In this document: piece after piece, positions 44,155-52,874 of the stretch
Layout: each line of letters begins with the position of its first letter
Position numbering within the stretch: the stretch's first letter is position 1
Source of the DNA: Streptomyces sp. NBC_01016
GTDB lineage: Bacteria; Actinomycetota; Actinomycetes; Streptomycetales; Streptomycetaceae
Direction of reading: 5' to 3'
Assembly (NCBI RefSeq): GCF_026341035.1
Contig: NZ_JAPEOQ010000001.1
Location: 868,001 to 932,000, forward strand
Length of the DNA: 64,000 nucleotides
Program-made: the position numbers and the translations under genes
The notes under the pieces: model-generated
What the model was told of the DNA's origin: nothing
What the model saw: only the letters and a program-made list of their open reading frames with translations
The model's database searches: none

Positions 44155-45141
44155 CTAGCGGCGCCTGCGCAGGACCCGGCCGACGACGATCGCCGAGGCG
44201 AGTGCGACGGCGGCCGCGGGGGCGGCCCAGCGCAGCGTGGCGCTGGTCGTGACGCCTTCGGGGGCGGGCACGGGGGCGTACCGGCCGCGCGGCGGCGCGT
44301 GGTCGACCTCTTCCGCGCTGCGGCCGATCATCGTGCGCCGGGCGTGCGCGGCGACCGGCTCCGCCGGGAGGTCGGATTCGGGTCCGTCGGCGGCCGCGAG
44401 ATCCGTGTCGGGGTCGAGGGACGGCGGCGGAATCTCGGTGTCGAAGACGGAGGAGTGGTCGTCGCCCCCTTCGGCTCCGCCTTCGCCGGAACCGTTGTGG
44501 GCGGCGCTCTCGCGGGGGTCGCCGACCGAGCTGCTGCCGGAGCCCTCGACGGTGTCGTCAGCCGGACCACCGCCCGCGTCGTCGTCCGTGTCCGCGCCGG
44601 TACCCGCGCCCGGGTCCGTGCTCACGTCCGTGCGCGCGTCGTCGTCGGAGTCCGCGCTCACGCTCATGTCCTCGTCGGGGTCCGAGCCCGGCTCCTGGCC
44701 GGTCGCTCCCAGGTTCTCCGCGAAACGGTTCAGCAGACGATGGGCCGCCGACGCCACGGCCTCGCGCGGCAGTTCCGCGACCCGGCCGTCGCCGGAACCG
44801 GTGCCGGAGAAGGTGACGGCGGAGCCGCCGGCCGCCGCCGCGACCCGGGCGGTCAGGGCGAACTTCACGCCTCCCGTGCCGCGGGCCTCGCTGCCTTCAC
44901 CCGTCACGGCGAAGGATCCGTCCGCCGACTGCGTCACGGTGACGCCGCCGCGGTACGTGATGGTGTGCCCGCCGATACGTACCTTCAGCCGGCCTCCGCC
45001 ACCGGAGGCGTCACGCTGGTAGCCGGGCAGGGCCCGGTCGACGCGTTGGGAATCGCAGAGCACCGCCCGCAGTGACTCCGCCGGAACCGGAACGAACACC
45101 TCATGCTCCATGCCGCCGAGCCTAGCGACCTCATCGCTCAC
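44155..45141 (-). CDS. SRPBCC-domain (CoxG-like) protein with C-terminal membrane anchor
   Basis: The GTG at 45141 follows AGGGGGGAC; an ATG at 45111 is possible. Residues 10-155 form an SRPBCC/CoxG-like domain (EVFVPVPAESLRAVLCDSQR, LPGY, VKFALTARVA). A long acidic serine/aspartate-rich linker (residues about 155-275) follows and one membrane helix near the end (LRWAAPAAAVALASAIVVG) before a basic tail. CoxG relatives recruit proteins to the membrane or bind lipid. It lies next to a repetitive intergenic block. Confidence 0.75.
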   Translation of the reverse strand: MSDEVARLGGMEHEVFVPVPAESLRAVLCDSQRVDRALPGYQRDASGGGGRLKVRIGGHTITYRGGVTVTQSADGSFAVTGEGSEARGTGGVKFALTARVAAAAGGSAVTFSGTGSGDGRVAELPREAVASAAHRLLNRFAENLGATGQEPGSDPDEDMSVSADSDDDARTDVSTDPGAGTGADTDDDAGGGPADDTVEGSGSSSVGDPRESAAHNGSGEGGAEGGDDHSSVFDTEIPPPSLDPDTDLAAADGPESDLPAEPVAAHARRTMIGRSAEEVDHAPPRGRYAPVPAPEGVTTSATLRWAAPAAAVALASAIVVGRVLRRRR

Positions 45142-45199
45142 GTGTCCCCCCTTCGCCCTCCGCCTTTCGACTTTCCAACGCCCCAGGGTGCCCTTGTGC

Positions 45200-45904
45200 T
45201 ACCGCGACCGCGAGTGGGCGCGGGGGCTGCACCACATCGACGGCGGGCGCTACCCCGGCGCCGCACATCGACGACGGCAGGCGCCGCCCCGGCCTTACGC
45301 ATGGACGCACACCGCCCCGGCCCCGCGTATCGACGACGGCAGGCGCCGCCCTCGGCCCCACGCATCGACCACGGCAGGCGCCGCCCCGGCCCACCCCCAC
45401 AACCCCGGCCCCACGCATCGCCGACGGCAGGCGCCACCCTGGCCCACGAACCAACCCTCGGCACCCCGACACAGGCACCACCCCGCGGGGCCGGAGCCCC
45501 CGGAGGGGGCGGGCGGGTGGGAGACGACCAAAGCCCGGCGCAGCCGCAGGAGGCACGGCGCCGCGAACCGGAACCGCAGGCGCCACCCCCGGCCCACGCC
45601 TCGACCACGGCAGGCGCCACCCCGGCCCACGAACCAACCCTCGGCACCCCGACACAGGCACCACCCCGCGGGGCCGAAGCCCCCGGAGGGGGCGGGTGGG
45701 TGGGAGACGACCAAAGCCCGGCGCAGCCGAAAGGCACAGCGCCGCGAACCGGCACCACAGGCGCCGCCCCCGGCACCGCCCCACAACCCCGCCCCCGCGC
45801 AACACCCCCGACGCCCCCCGGCCCCGCCGACCCGCACCCCGCACCCCGCACCCCGGGCCCCGGCCCCCGCACCCCGGCCCCCCGAACCCGCCGGCCAGGC
45901 GTCG
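45200..45904. repeat. GC-rich repetitive block, including a 183-bp-spaced direct duplication
   Basis: About 150 bp starting at 45426 is repeated with few changes from 45609. Each copy contains the dispersed GGAGGGGGCGGGnGGGTGGG core (45491-45526 and 45677-45713). A shorter unit, roughly GACnACGGCAGGCGCCnCCCC, recurs at least seven times. Long frames are open on both strands but read as proline/arginine/glycine-rich low-complexity sequence. I see no gene between the SRPBCC gene and the spermidine-synthase-like gene. Confidence 0.8.
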
Positions 45905-47428
45905 TCAGTCGCCGAACCGCGGATGCACCAACGTCGACGGCGCGTGTCCCGCCCCGGCCCGTACCACCCGCGAACCCGCCGGAGGCCCAGGTCGCGTCCA
46001 TCCCGCCAGGACGAACCCCACACCCCCGTCACCGCGATACGCCACCACCCGCAACCCCGCGGAGCGCACCGTCGCGGCAGCCGTCCCCAGCGGCCCCGCC
46101 CCGCCCCTCACCCGCGCCACCACTCGCCCCCGGTCCGTGAGAACCCGCCCCACCAACCCGTAGAACTCCTGCGAGTACAGCTTCGTGCTCGCCGTGCTGC
46201 CGGGGTCGGGCAGATCGCACACCACCACGTCGTACGGCAGCGCCCGCGGAGCGCTCCGCAGCCACGCGAACACGTCTCCCGTCAGCACCCGCACCCGCGG
46301 GTCCCCGAGCGACCGCCCGTTCAGCTCGCGCAGCCCCGGGTCGGTCCGGGCCAGGTGGACCACCGCCGGGTCGGGGTCGACCACGTCCACGCGCCGCACC
46401 CCGCGGGCCCGCAGCGCCTCGCGCGCGGCGAGGCCGTCACCCCCGCCGAGGATCAGGACCCGCGCGCGCGGACCGCCGTGCAGCGCGGGGGCGACGAACT
46501 GCCGGTAGGGACGGCCCCGTTCGCGCCCGTCGGCCCGCAGCTGCCCGTCGAGAAAGAGCGACGTGGGGCGCCGCCCACCGCCCGTGAGCACGACTTCCTG
46601 CGCCCCGGTCTGCACGGCGACCCGCACATCCGCCCCGAACAGGGCGTGCCGCGCCGCCCGTTCGAAGTCGTCGACGAGGACCCAGGACGTGGCGAGCACG
46701 CCGAGCACCGTGACGTTCGCGACGATCAGCAGCCAGCAGGCCCGACGGCTAAGGTCCCGCCGGAACAGGCCGAGGACGAGCACTGTCCCCGCCACCGCGT
46801 TGACCGCCCCGGTGAGGAGCGCCCCCGTCAACTGCCCCAGCAGCGGCAGCAGCAGGAAAGGGAACGCGAGGCCGCCGACCAGCGCGCCCACGTAGTCCGC
46901 CGCGAACAGGTCGGCCACGGCCCCGCCCGCGTCCTGCCGCCGGATTCGCTGGATCAGCACCATGAGGAGCGGCACTTCCGCCCCGATCAGCACCCCGATG
47001 GCCAGCGAGAACCCGACGAGCAGCCAGCGCGGCCCGTCCGCCCAGGCCCCGCCCCAGGCCCCGGTCCACGCGAACACCGCGTACAGCGCCATGGCGCTGC
47101 AGCCGCCGACGAGCGCGAGCAGCGCCTCGATCATTCCGAAGCCGACCGCGGCGCGCAGCCGCAGCCGCTTGGCGGCGAGCGAGCCGAGGCCCATCGCGAA
47201 GACCATGACGGAGAGCACGACGGAGGCCTGGGTGACCGAGTCGCCCATCAAGTACGAGGCGAGCGCGACCAGTTCGAGTTCGTAGACCAGTCCGCAGGCC
47301 GCGCAGACGAAGACGCCTGCGAGGACGAGGAGGCGCCCGGTGCCCGGCTTCACCGGGAGCGGGGACCGGACCGGGCCGCCCAGGGACCTGGGGTCTCGGG
47401 TCGTCACGGGTGGGTGCGGTTCGATCAC
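45905..47428 (-). CDS. Membrane-bound spermidine synthase-like protein
   Basis: The 507-residue protein combines seven or so N-terminal membrane helices (to about residue 215) with a C-terminal aminopropyltransferase/methyltransferase fold: [36 protein letters not shown] and [10 protein letters not shown]. The last replaces the catalytic D-x-x-D motif of true polyamine synthases with DLPDP. Such fused proteins are widespread in Streptomyces and their substrate is unproved. It begins upstream of the repeat block and reads toward it. Confidence 0.85.
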   Translation of the reverse strand: MIEPHPPVTTRDPRSLGGPVRSPLPVKPGTGRLLVLAGVFVCAACGLVYELELVALASYLMGDSVTQASVVLSVMVFAMGLGSLAAKRLRLRAAVGFGMIEALLALVGGCSAMALYAVFAWTGAWGGAWADGPRWLLVGFSLAIGVLIGAEVPLLMVLIQRIRRQDAGGAVADLFAADYVGALVGGLAFPFLLLPLLGQLTGALLTGAVNAVAGTVLVLGLFRRDLSRRACWLLIVANVTVLGVLATSWVLVDDFERAARHALFGADVRVAVQTGAQEVVLTGGGRRPTSLFLDGQLRADGRERGRPYRQFVAPALHGGPRARVLILGGGDGLAAREALRARGVRRVDVVDPDPAVVHLARTDPGLRELNGRSLGDPRVRVLTGDVFAWLRSAPRALPYDVVVCDLPDPGSTASTKLYSQEFYGLVGRVLTDRGRVVARVRGGAGPLGTAAATVRSAGLRVVAYRGDGGVGFVLAGWTRPGPPAGSRVVRAGAGHAPSTLVHPRFGD

Positions 47429-47612
47429 GCCTGGAACGCTACGTCACCGTTCGACTCCGTCCGGTCACCCACAAGTGTGGAACCGATGTACCGCAGGCAT
47501 ACCCGTGATCCGCGCGACCTGCGCGACCACCGCGAGCCGGGCTCACGCGGCCGCTCACTCCGCCGCCCGGGCCTCCGCCCACGCGCCTCCGCCCGCACCA
47601 CCGCCCGCGCCG

Positions 47613-48137
47613 CTACAGCGCGGCGGCCACCGGCATCCGCGCCCCCACCCGCGTACGAGTGGCGACCAACTGGCCGTCCTGCGGGTAGGCGTGCCAGGTG
47701 CGCCAGTGCACCTGACCCTCGTGCCGCTGGGCGAGCATCGCGGTGAAGGCGTGCGGGCTGCCGGGAAAGACGCCCGCCAGACCGTTCGGATGGTCGGCGA
47801 CGAGCGCGAGCAATTCCTGTGCGCGGCCCGCGAATTGACCCGCAGTCAAATGTTCGACGCGGGCCGCGAATTCGTACTCCCAGTCGCCGAGGCGCTTCGC
47901 GACGCCCAGCGGGAGCGGCGTACTGCTGCCGGGAATGCACGCCACAGTCTCCGAACAGCTCCCGTTCTCCTCCTCGAGCAGCACCTGGTGAGAGGCGCCG
48001 AGCAGCCTCAACTGAAGCCTGGCATCGTCGATGTCGAGGTCGAGCGTGGCGAGCGCGGGCAAGGGCTCCCGGCCGAGGGCCCAGGCCAGATCGGCCGCAC
48101 TCGTATCGGTATAGGCGGTGTTCAGGGTCGTGAGCAT
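47613..48137 (-). CDS. DUF2617-family protein
   Basis: The 174-residue soluble protein starts MLTTLNTAYTDTSAADLAWA and has the family pattern LGASHQVLLEE...ETVACIPG, DWEYEFAARVEHL and HAFTAMLAQRHEGQVHWRTW. The family is confined largely to actinobacteria and its function is unknown. It lies upstream of the spermidine-synthase-like gene on the same strand with a 184-bp gap. Confidence 0.85.
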   Translation of the reverse strand: MLTTLNTAYTDTSAADLAWALGREPLPALATLDLDIDDARLQLRLLGASHQVLLEEENGSCSETVACIPGSSTPLPLGVAKRLGDWEYEFAARVEHLTAGQFAGRAQELLALVADHPNGLAGVFPGSPHAFTAMLAQRHEGQVHWRTWHAYPQDGQLVATRTRVGARMPVAAAL

Positions 48138-48472
48138 GGGTCGGCTCCGCTAGCACGCAAAGGGAGGTGGGGCCGGCTGCGTCGAAGGAGCCGGCTCGTG
48201 CCCACGTGAACGCGATAACTACGTAGTACGAGGGCTGCGTTGACGGTTAAAGGGAATCATGGTGGGCGACGCCATCACAGCATTTTTACCCAACTTCGGA
48301 GGGTTTCCATCCCCCCGAGGGCAGCACAGCTCAACTGTTCAACTTCCACGAGCACCTTTCGCGCCCGGCGCACAACCTCCGAGGGCACAACCGGACAAGC
48401 GTGCGGCCCACGCGGACCGACTGCCCCGTGTCAGTCGCCTCCGCGCGGGCCGCACGCCCCGACAGCGGTGTG
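48138..48472. other. Intergenic stretch without a recognisable gene
   Basis: It contains the likely promoter region of the DUF2617 gene, where AT content rises briefly (GATAACTACGTAGTACGAGG near 48210-48230, including the palindrome CTACGTAG). The rest encodes nothing I can support. Confidence 0.45.
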
Positions 48473-48778
48473 TCAGCTTCCGCCGCCCCCGCATCCACCA
48501 CCGCCACCGCCACCACCGCACGACGAGCCACCTCCGCCACAGGAGGAGCCGCCGCCGCACGAGTGGCCGTGATGACCGCCGCCGGAGTCACCGGACGAGG
48601 AACACCCGTAGCCGCCGCCACCGCTCGCGGCACCGCCACCGGCCCACCAGCTGCTCCTGCCGGCACGGTTCTTCTTCAACGACGTACTGGGTGAGCGGCC
48701 ACTGCCGCCCGCCCTGGCCGTTCCGAGCACGATGGCGAGCACCACCATCACGAAGACCACGATGAAGAACACGTTCAT
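48473..48778 (-). CDS. Small membrane protein with a glycine/serine/cysteine-rich tail
   Basis: From ATG 48778 (GGAGGGC upstream) the 101-residue product has one N-terminal membrane helix (MNVFFIVVFVMVVLAIVLGT), a short basic segment and a tail of Gly/Ser/Cys clusters (GGGSSCGGGGSSCGGGGG). Similar proteins with TIGR04222-like or chorion-like Gly-Cys tails are common in Streptomyces but uncharacterised. The cysteines may bind metal or form cross-links outside the membrane. Confidence 0.65.
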   Translation of the reverse strand: MNVFFIVVFVMVVLAIVLGTARAGGSGRSPSTSLKKNRAGRSSWWAGGGAASGGGGYGCSSSGDSGGGHHGHSCGGGSSCGGGGSSCGGGGGGGGCGGGGS

Positions 48779-48903
48779 CACCGGCCCTCCTCTCTCTTCC
48801 CCCGTATCCCCCGAGGGGCCGCCCCGTGCGGGCGTGACAGGGGAATGCCCGTGCCCGGAGCACGCCAAGCAGGAGTTGAGGAAGTCCAGAGGTTCGGCGC
48901 AGG

Positions 48904-50097
48904 ATGGCCGGCATGACCTCCAGCGCACGCCCCCTGCTCAACCGCCGCCTCGCCGAGTTCGGAACGACGATCTTCGCCGAGATGTCCGCGCTCGCCGTGC
49001 GGACCGGCGCCATCAACCTCGGCCAGGGCTTCCCCGACACCGACGGCCCCGAGCAGGTGCGCGAGGCCGCCGTACGGGCGCTGCGCGCGGGACACGGCAA
49101 CCAGTACCCGCCGGGCCCCGGCATCCCCGAGCTGCGCACCGCGATCGCCGACCACCAGCAGCGCCGCTACGGCATGGAGTTCGACCCCGACCGCGAGGTC
49201 CTGGTCACGGCGGGCGCCACGGAGGCCATCGCCGCCTCCCTCCTCGCCCTCGTCGAACCCGGCGACGAGGTCATCGCCTTCGAGCCCTACTACGACTCGT
49301 ACGCGGCCAGCATCGCCCTCGCCGGCGGCACCCGCGTCCCGGTGACGCTCCGCCCGCACGAAGGTTCCTTCCGCCTCGACCTCGACGAGCTGCGCGACGC
49401 GGTCACCGACCGCACCCGCCTCCTGCTCATCAACACCCCGCACAACCCCACCGGCACCGTCCTCAGCCGCGCCGAACTGACCGCCATCGCCGAACTCGCC
49501 GTCGAACGCGACCTCCTGGTCGTCACCGACGAGGTCTACGAGCACCTCACCTACGGCGACGCCGAACACATCCCGCTCGCCACGCTCCCCGGCATGCGCG
49601 AGCGCACGGTCACCATCGGCTCCGCGGGCAAGACGTTCTCGTTCACCGGCTGGAAGGTCGGCTGGGTGACGTCCACGCCGGAGCTCGTCACGGCGGTCCG
49701 CTCCGCGAAGCAGTTCCTGACGTACGTCTCCGCGGGCCCCTTCCAGTACGCGGTCGCCGAGGCCCTCGCCCTCCCCGACACGTACTTCTCCGACTTCCGC
49801 GCCACCATGACCGCGAAGCGCGAACTGCTCGCGACCGGTCTCGAGGACGCGGGCTTCACCGTCTTCCGCCCTCAGGGCACCTACTTCATCACCACCGACA
49901 TCCGCCCCCTCGGCTTCGACGACGGCTTCGAATTCTGCCGCGCCCTCCCCGAACGCTGCGGCGTCGTCGCCGTCCCCAACGCCGTCTTCTACGACGACCG
50001 CGCCGCGGGAGCCCCCTTCGTCCGCTTCGCCTTCTGCAAGCAGGACGAGGTCCTGAGCGAGGCGGCGGCGCGGCTCGCCAAGGTGCGTACGCGGTAG
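48904..50097 (+). CDS. Class I/II PLP-dependent aminotransferase
   Basis: The 397-residue enzyme starts at ATG 48904, or three codons later. The N-terminal AINLGQGFPDTDGPE and AGHGNQYPPGPGIPELRTAI segments, the NTPHNPTGTVL loop, the TDEVYEHLTY segment and the PLP-lysine site GSAGKTFSFTGWKVGW match the YbdL/kynurenine aminotransferase group. It may use methionine, glutamine or kynurenine as donor. The last would compete with kynureninase, but the sequence does not decide this. Confidence 0.92.
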   Translation: MAGMTSSARPLLNRRLAEFGTTIFAEMSALAVRTGAINLGQGFPDTDGPEQVREAAVRALRAGHGNQYPPGPGIPELRTAIADHQQRRYGMEFDPDREVLVTAGATEAIAASLLALVEPGDEVIAFEPYYDSYAASIALAGGTRVPVTLRPHEGSFRLDLDELRDAVTDRTRLLLINTPHNPTGTVLSRAELTAIAELAVERDLLVVTDEVYEHLTYGDAEHIPLATLPGMRERTVTIGSAGKTFSFTGWKVGWVTSTPELVTAVRSAKQFLTYVSAGPFQYAVAEALALPDTYFSDFRATMTAKRELLATGLEDAGFTVFRPQGTYFITTDIRPLGFDDGFEFCRALPERCGVVAVPNAVFYDDRAAGAPFVRFAFCKQDEVLSEAAARLAKVRTR

Positions 50098-50194
50098 GGC
50101 GGTTCACGGCGGCCCATTGAAGAAAGCCTGTGCGGCAGGCATAGATGTCCCGTGCTCCGCGCGTCCTTGTGGGCGTCAGAGAACGGGAGGGCCC

Positions 50195-50767
50195 ATGGAC
50201 CCGCAGGATCAGCTCAGATTCCGGGACTTCGTCGACGCCAGGTGGGGCACCCTGCTCCGCCTGGCGAACCTGCTCACCGGCGGCGACCGGCACGAGGCCG
50301 AAGACCTCGTGCAGACCGCGCTGATGAAGGCGCTCGGGCGCTGGCGGCACATCGACGACCCCGAGGGGTACGTCCGCAAGGTGATGTACCGGCACCAGGT
50401 CAGCCGCTGGCGGCTGCGCCGACCGCACCGCGAACCGACGTTCGACGCGTCGCGCACCGTATGGCGCGAAGAGGGCACGGCCGACGGCACCGCCGACGCC
50501 GACCTGCGGATCACCATGGCCGGCGCGCTGGCCCGGCTCACCCCGCGCCAGCGCACGATGCTCGTCCTGCGCTACTTCGAGGACCTGTCCGAGACCGAGG
50601 TGGCGGCCGCCCTGGGCTGCTCGGTCGGCACCGTACGCAGCACCACCCACCGCTCCCTGGCCCGGCTGCGCACGCTCGCCCCGGAACTCGACGCCCGGCA
50701 CCCCGCCGCGGCCACCGATCCCGACCGCCCCGCGAACGGCACCGCGCCGAAGGGAGCCCACGCATGA
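50195..50767 (+). CDS. SigE-family ECF RNA polymerase sigma factor
   Basis: From ATG 50195 the 190-residue protein has sigma region 2 (RFRDFVDARWGTLLRLANLL, EAEDLVQTALMKALGRW) and region 4 (LARLTPRQRTMLVLRYFEDL, EVAAALGCSVGTVRSTTHRSL). The family is abundant in actinobacteria and is distinct from the classical Streptomyces SigE. The stop overlaps the ATG of the following membrane propeller gene by 4 bp, so that protein is a candidate for its regulator. Confidence 0.92.
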   Translation: MDPQDQLRFRDFVDARWGTLLRLANLLTGGDRHEAEDLVQTALMKALGRWRHIDDPEGYVRKVMYRHQVSRWRLRRPHREPTFDASRTVWREEGTADGTADADLRITMAGALARLTPRQRTMLVLRYFEDLSETEVAAALGCSVGTVRSTTHRSLARLRTLAPELDARHPAAATDPDRPANGTAPKGAHA

Positions 50768-52140
50768 ACGCCGACCAGCTCGACCGGGCGCTCCGGGACG
50801 TCCTGCACGCGTGGACCCCCGACACCGCCGCCGCCCCCACGGACCTCGCCGACCGTCTCGTACGCCGCCGCAGGCGCCGCACCACGCTGCGCGTCACCGG
50901 CGCCGCACTCGGCCTCACCGCCGTCGCCTTCGGCACGGTCCTCGTCACCGGCACAAGCGGCGACGACCGGCCACCGACCCCGACCAACCACGTCAGCCGC
51001 GAGGGCAAGCTGCGCTGGCAGACCACGCTCCCCGGCAAGACCACATGGGACGCCTGCATGAACGGCTCCGGAGCCGTGTACTGCAGGGGAGCCGGGTACG
51101 ACGGCCTCGGCGTCGACACCCGTACCGGAAAGGTCGTCTGGCAGCGCCCGTCCGCGAACGACGACGGCGGCGGCACCCCGGCGGGAGCGATGGCCGGGGT
51201 CCGCGACGGGATCCTCTTCACCTACGCCGACCACGCGCCCGGCACCTCGAACCCCGGCACCGACGTCGTCGCCGTCGACATCGACAGCCGCAAGGTGCTC
51301 TGGAAGCACAAGCTGGCCGACGACAGCCGCGACGCGGACTCCGCCGTGCTCTTCGACGGCGGCATCCTCGCCAACACCCCGACGTTCAAGAGCGCGGCCG
51401 CCCTCGACCCCAGGACCGGCCGCACGCTGTGGACGCACAAGTGGAAGCAGGCCGACTGCACCGCCGCCGCGATCGGCGGCGTCCCGCACCTGATGTGCTC
51501 ACCGGACAGCGAGAAGGCGCCGCAGCGCAGCACCGTCGTCCGCCTCGACCCCGCGACCGGCCGCCCGCACACGGTCGCGACGGTCAAGGGCATGACGAGC
51601 TACATCGGCAGGGACGGGGACACCGTGCTCCTCGCGGCCCCGGTCGGAAAGCAGAAGTTCATCGGCGAACCCGGCCCCACCGACCTGATCCGCGTCGACA
51701 CGGGCACCGGGAAGGTGACGCGGCACCGCGCCGACGGACCGCGCGGCGGCGTGATCGCGGACGGCGTCATGCTCACGGTCCGCAAGGACGGCACGGCCCT
51801 CGCGTGGTCGGCCGCCGACGGGAAACAGCTGTGGGCGAGCGCGTCCGGCCTCCGGCTCCGCAAGGACCCCAGCGGCCCCGGCATGTACGAACTGGCCTCC
51901 GCCGCGGCCGTGAACCTCACCGACCGGGTCGCCTACTTCCTCGACCCGACCGGGAACATGGTGGGCCTCGACCTCGACAACGGCGCGGTGCGCTGGCGCG
52001 GCAAGGTGAAGCTGTCCGAGCGCCCGGTGCGGGCCGGCGTCGCCCCCGAGCTGATGACCGAGGGACGCCACGGCCTCATCGGCCAGGTCGACGGCGAACT
52101 GTTCCGCATCGACCCGAAGCCGGCGCGCACAGAGTCGTAG
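50764..52140 (+). CDS. Single-pass membrane protein with PQQ-like beta-propeller
   Basis: The 458-residue protein has a cytoplasmic N-terminus of about 40 residues (MNADQLDRALRDVLHAWTPD), one membrane helix (TTLRVTGAALGLTAVAFGTVLV) and an extracellular domain of propeller blades with repeated GVDTRTGKVVWQ, AVDIDSRKVLWKH, ALDPRTGRTLWTH and GLDLDNGAVRWRG motifs. It is translationally coupled to a sigma factor. Anti-sigma factors often have this topology, but the short N-terminus lacks a recognisable anti-sigma motif. PQQ cofactor binding is not implied. Confidence 0.78.
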   Translation: MNADQLDRALRDVLHAWTPDTAAAPTDLADRLVRRRRRRTTLRVTGAALGLTAVAFGTVLVTGTSGDDRPPTPTNHVSREGKLRWQTTLPGKTTWDACMNGSGAVYCRGAGYDGLGVDTRTGKVVWQRPSANDDGGGTPAGAMAGVRDGILFTYADHAPGTSNPGTDVVAVDIDSRKVLWKHKLADDSRDADSAVLFDGGILANTPTFKSAAALDPRTGRTLWTHKWKQADCTAAAIGGVPHLMCSPDSEKAPQRSTVVRLDPATGRPHTVATVKGMTSYIGRDGDTVLLAAPVGKQKFIGEPGPTDLIRVDTGTGKVTRHRADGPRGGVIADGVMLTVRKDGTALAWSAADGKQLWASASGLRLRKDPSGPGMYELASAAAVNLTDRVAYFLDPTGNMVGLDLDNGAVRWRGKVKLSERPVRAGVAPELMTEGRHGLIGQVDGELFRIDPKPARTES

Positions 52141-52148
52141 CCACGACA

Positions 52149-52199
52149 AGAGCCCGGCCGGCAGCCGCCCTCATGGGGCAGACACACCGGCCGGGCTCT
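52149..52199. terminator. Bidirectional hairpin between convergent genes
   Basis: Arms AGAGCCCGGCCGG and CCGGCCGGGCTCT are perfect inverted repeats with a 25-nt loop, placed between the propeller gene and the convergent YbjN gene. Confidence 0.75.
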
Positions 52200-52229
52200 C
52201 ACGCAAAACTCACGCGGACGCACTCGGAC

Positions 52230-52769
52230 TCACTGGGAGTCGTCGCCGTCCTCCGGCTTCTCCGCGGAGTCGACGTCGGCCTCCAGGCCGAGCTGCTCCA
52301 CCAGCCACCGGTCGAACTCGATCGCGGCGCGCACCCAGCTGACCGTCGACGACACGAAGTGCTCGAGCGCGACCCCGGTGCCGATCAGCATCTGCGCCTC
52401 GCCGATGAGGCGGACGGTGCCGTCGTCGTGGGTGTGGCTGTAGACCTTCGGCCACAGGGTGCGGCGGTTCCAGTCGTCGATCGACTCGAGCAGCTGCGGC
52501 TTGATCTCGATGCCGTGCGGCCGGTCGTAGAACGTCCGCACCGAGAAGACCTGCTGGTCGTCCTCGCCGCGGAACATGAAGTACGTACGGAACTCCTCCC
52601 ACGGCGCCGCGAGGTCACCCTCCTCGTCGGTGACGTACTTGAGCTCCATCTGCTCCAGAAGCTGCTTGACCAGGTCCTGGTCGGGAACGACGGGACCGGC
52701 CGGTCCCGCTCCCTCTTGCGGGTCGGGCTGTCCCCCGAAATTGGGAATCGAGGACGGGTCGATGCTCAC
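52230..52769 (-). CDS. YbjN-domain protein
   Basis: The GTG at 52769 follows GAAGGGA and gives 179 residues; the longer frame has no ribosome site. The YbjN-type fold is seen in DDQQVFSVRTFYDRPHGIEI, RRTLWPKVYSHTHDDGTVRL and a helical C-terminus with FVSSTVSWVRAAIEFDRWL. These proteins resemble type III secretion chaperones; in actinobacteria their role is unknown. Confidence 0.82.
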   Translation of the reverse strand: MSIDPSSIPNFGGQPDPQEGAGPAGPVVPDQDLVKQLLEQMELKYVTDEEGDLAAPWEEFRTYFMFRGEDDQQVFSVRTFYDRPHGIEIKPQLLESIDDWNRRTLWPKVYSHTHDDGTVRLIGEAQMLIGTGVALEHFVSSTVSWVRAAIEFDRWLVEQLGLEADVDSAEKPEDGDDSQ

Positions 52770-52829
52770 TTGCTTGGTCCCTTCGTATGGATGCCGCCAT
52801 CCTCTCCCACCGAGGCCCCCCATGGGCAA

Positions 52830-52857
52830 GCCCGCGCCCCTTCGCAGGGGCGCGGGC
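52830..52857. terminator. Hairpin after clpB
   Basis: Arms GCCCGCGCCCCT and AGGGGCGCGGGC with a 4-nt loop lie between the clpB stop and the YbjN start. Confidence 0.75.
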
Positions 52858-52874
52858 GTTTCGCGGCGGGCGGA

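Noticed and set aside
45110..47746. Very long plus-strand open frame (878 codons)
   Set aside because: It runs through the repeat block and antisense to the spermidine-synthase-like gene; composition is proline/arginine/histidine-rich and it has no domain. It is an effect of GC-rich DNA.
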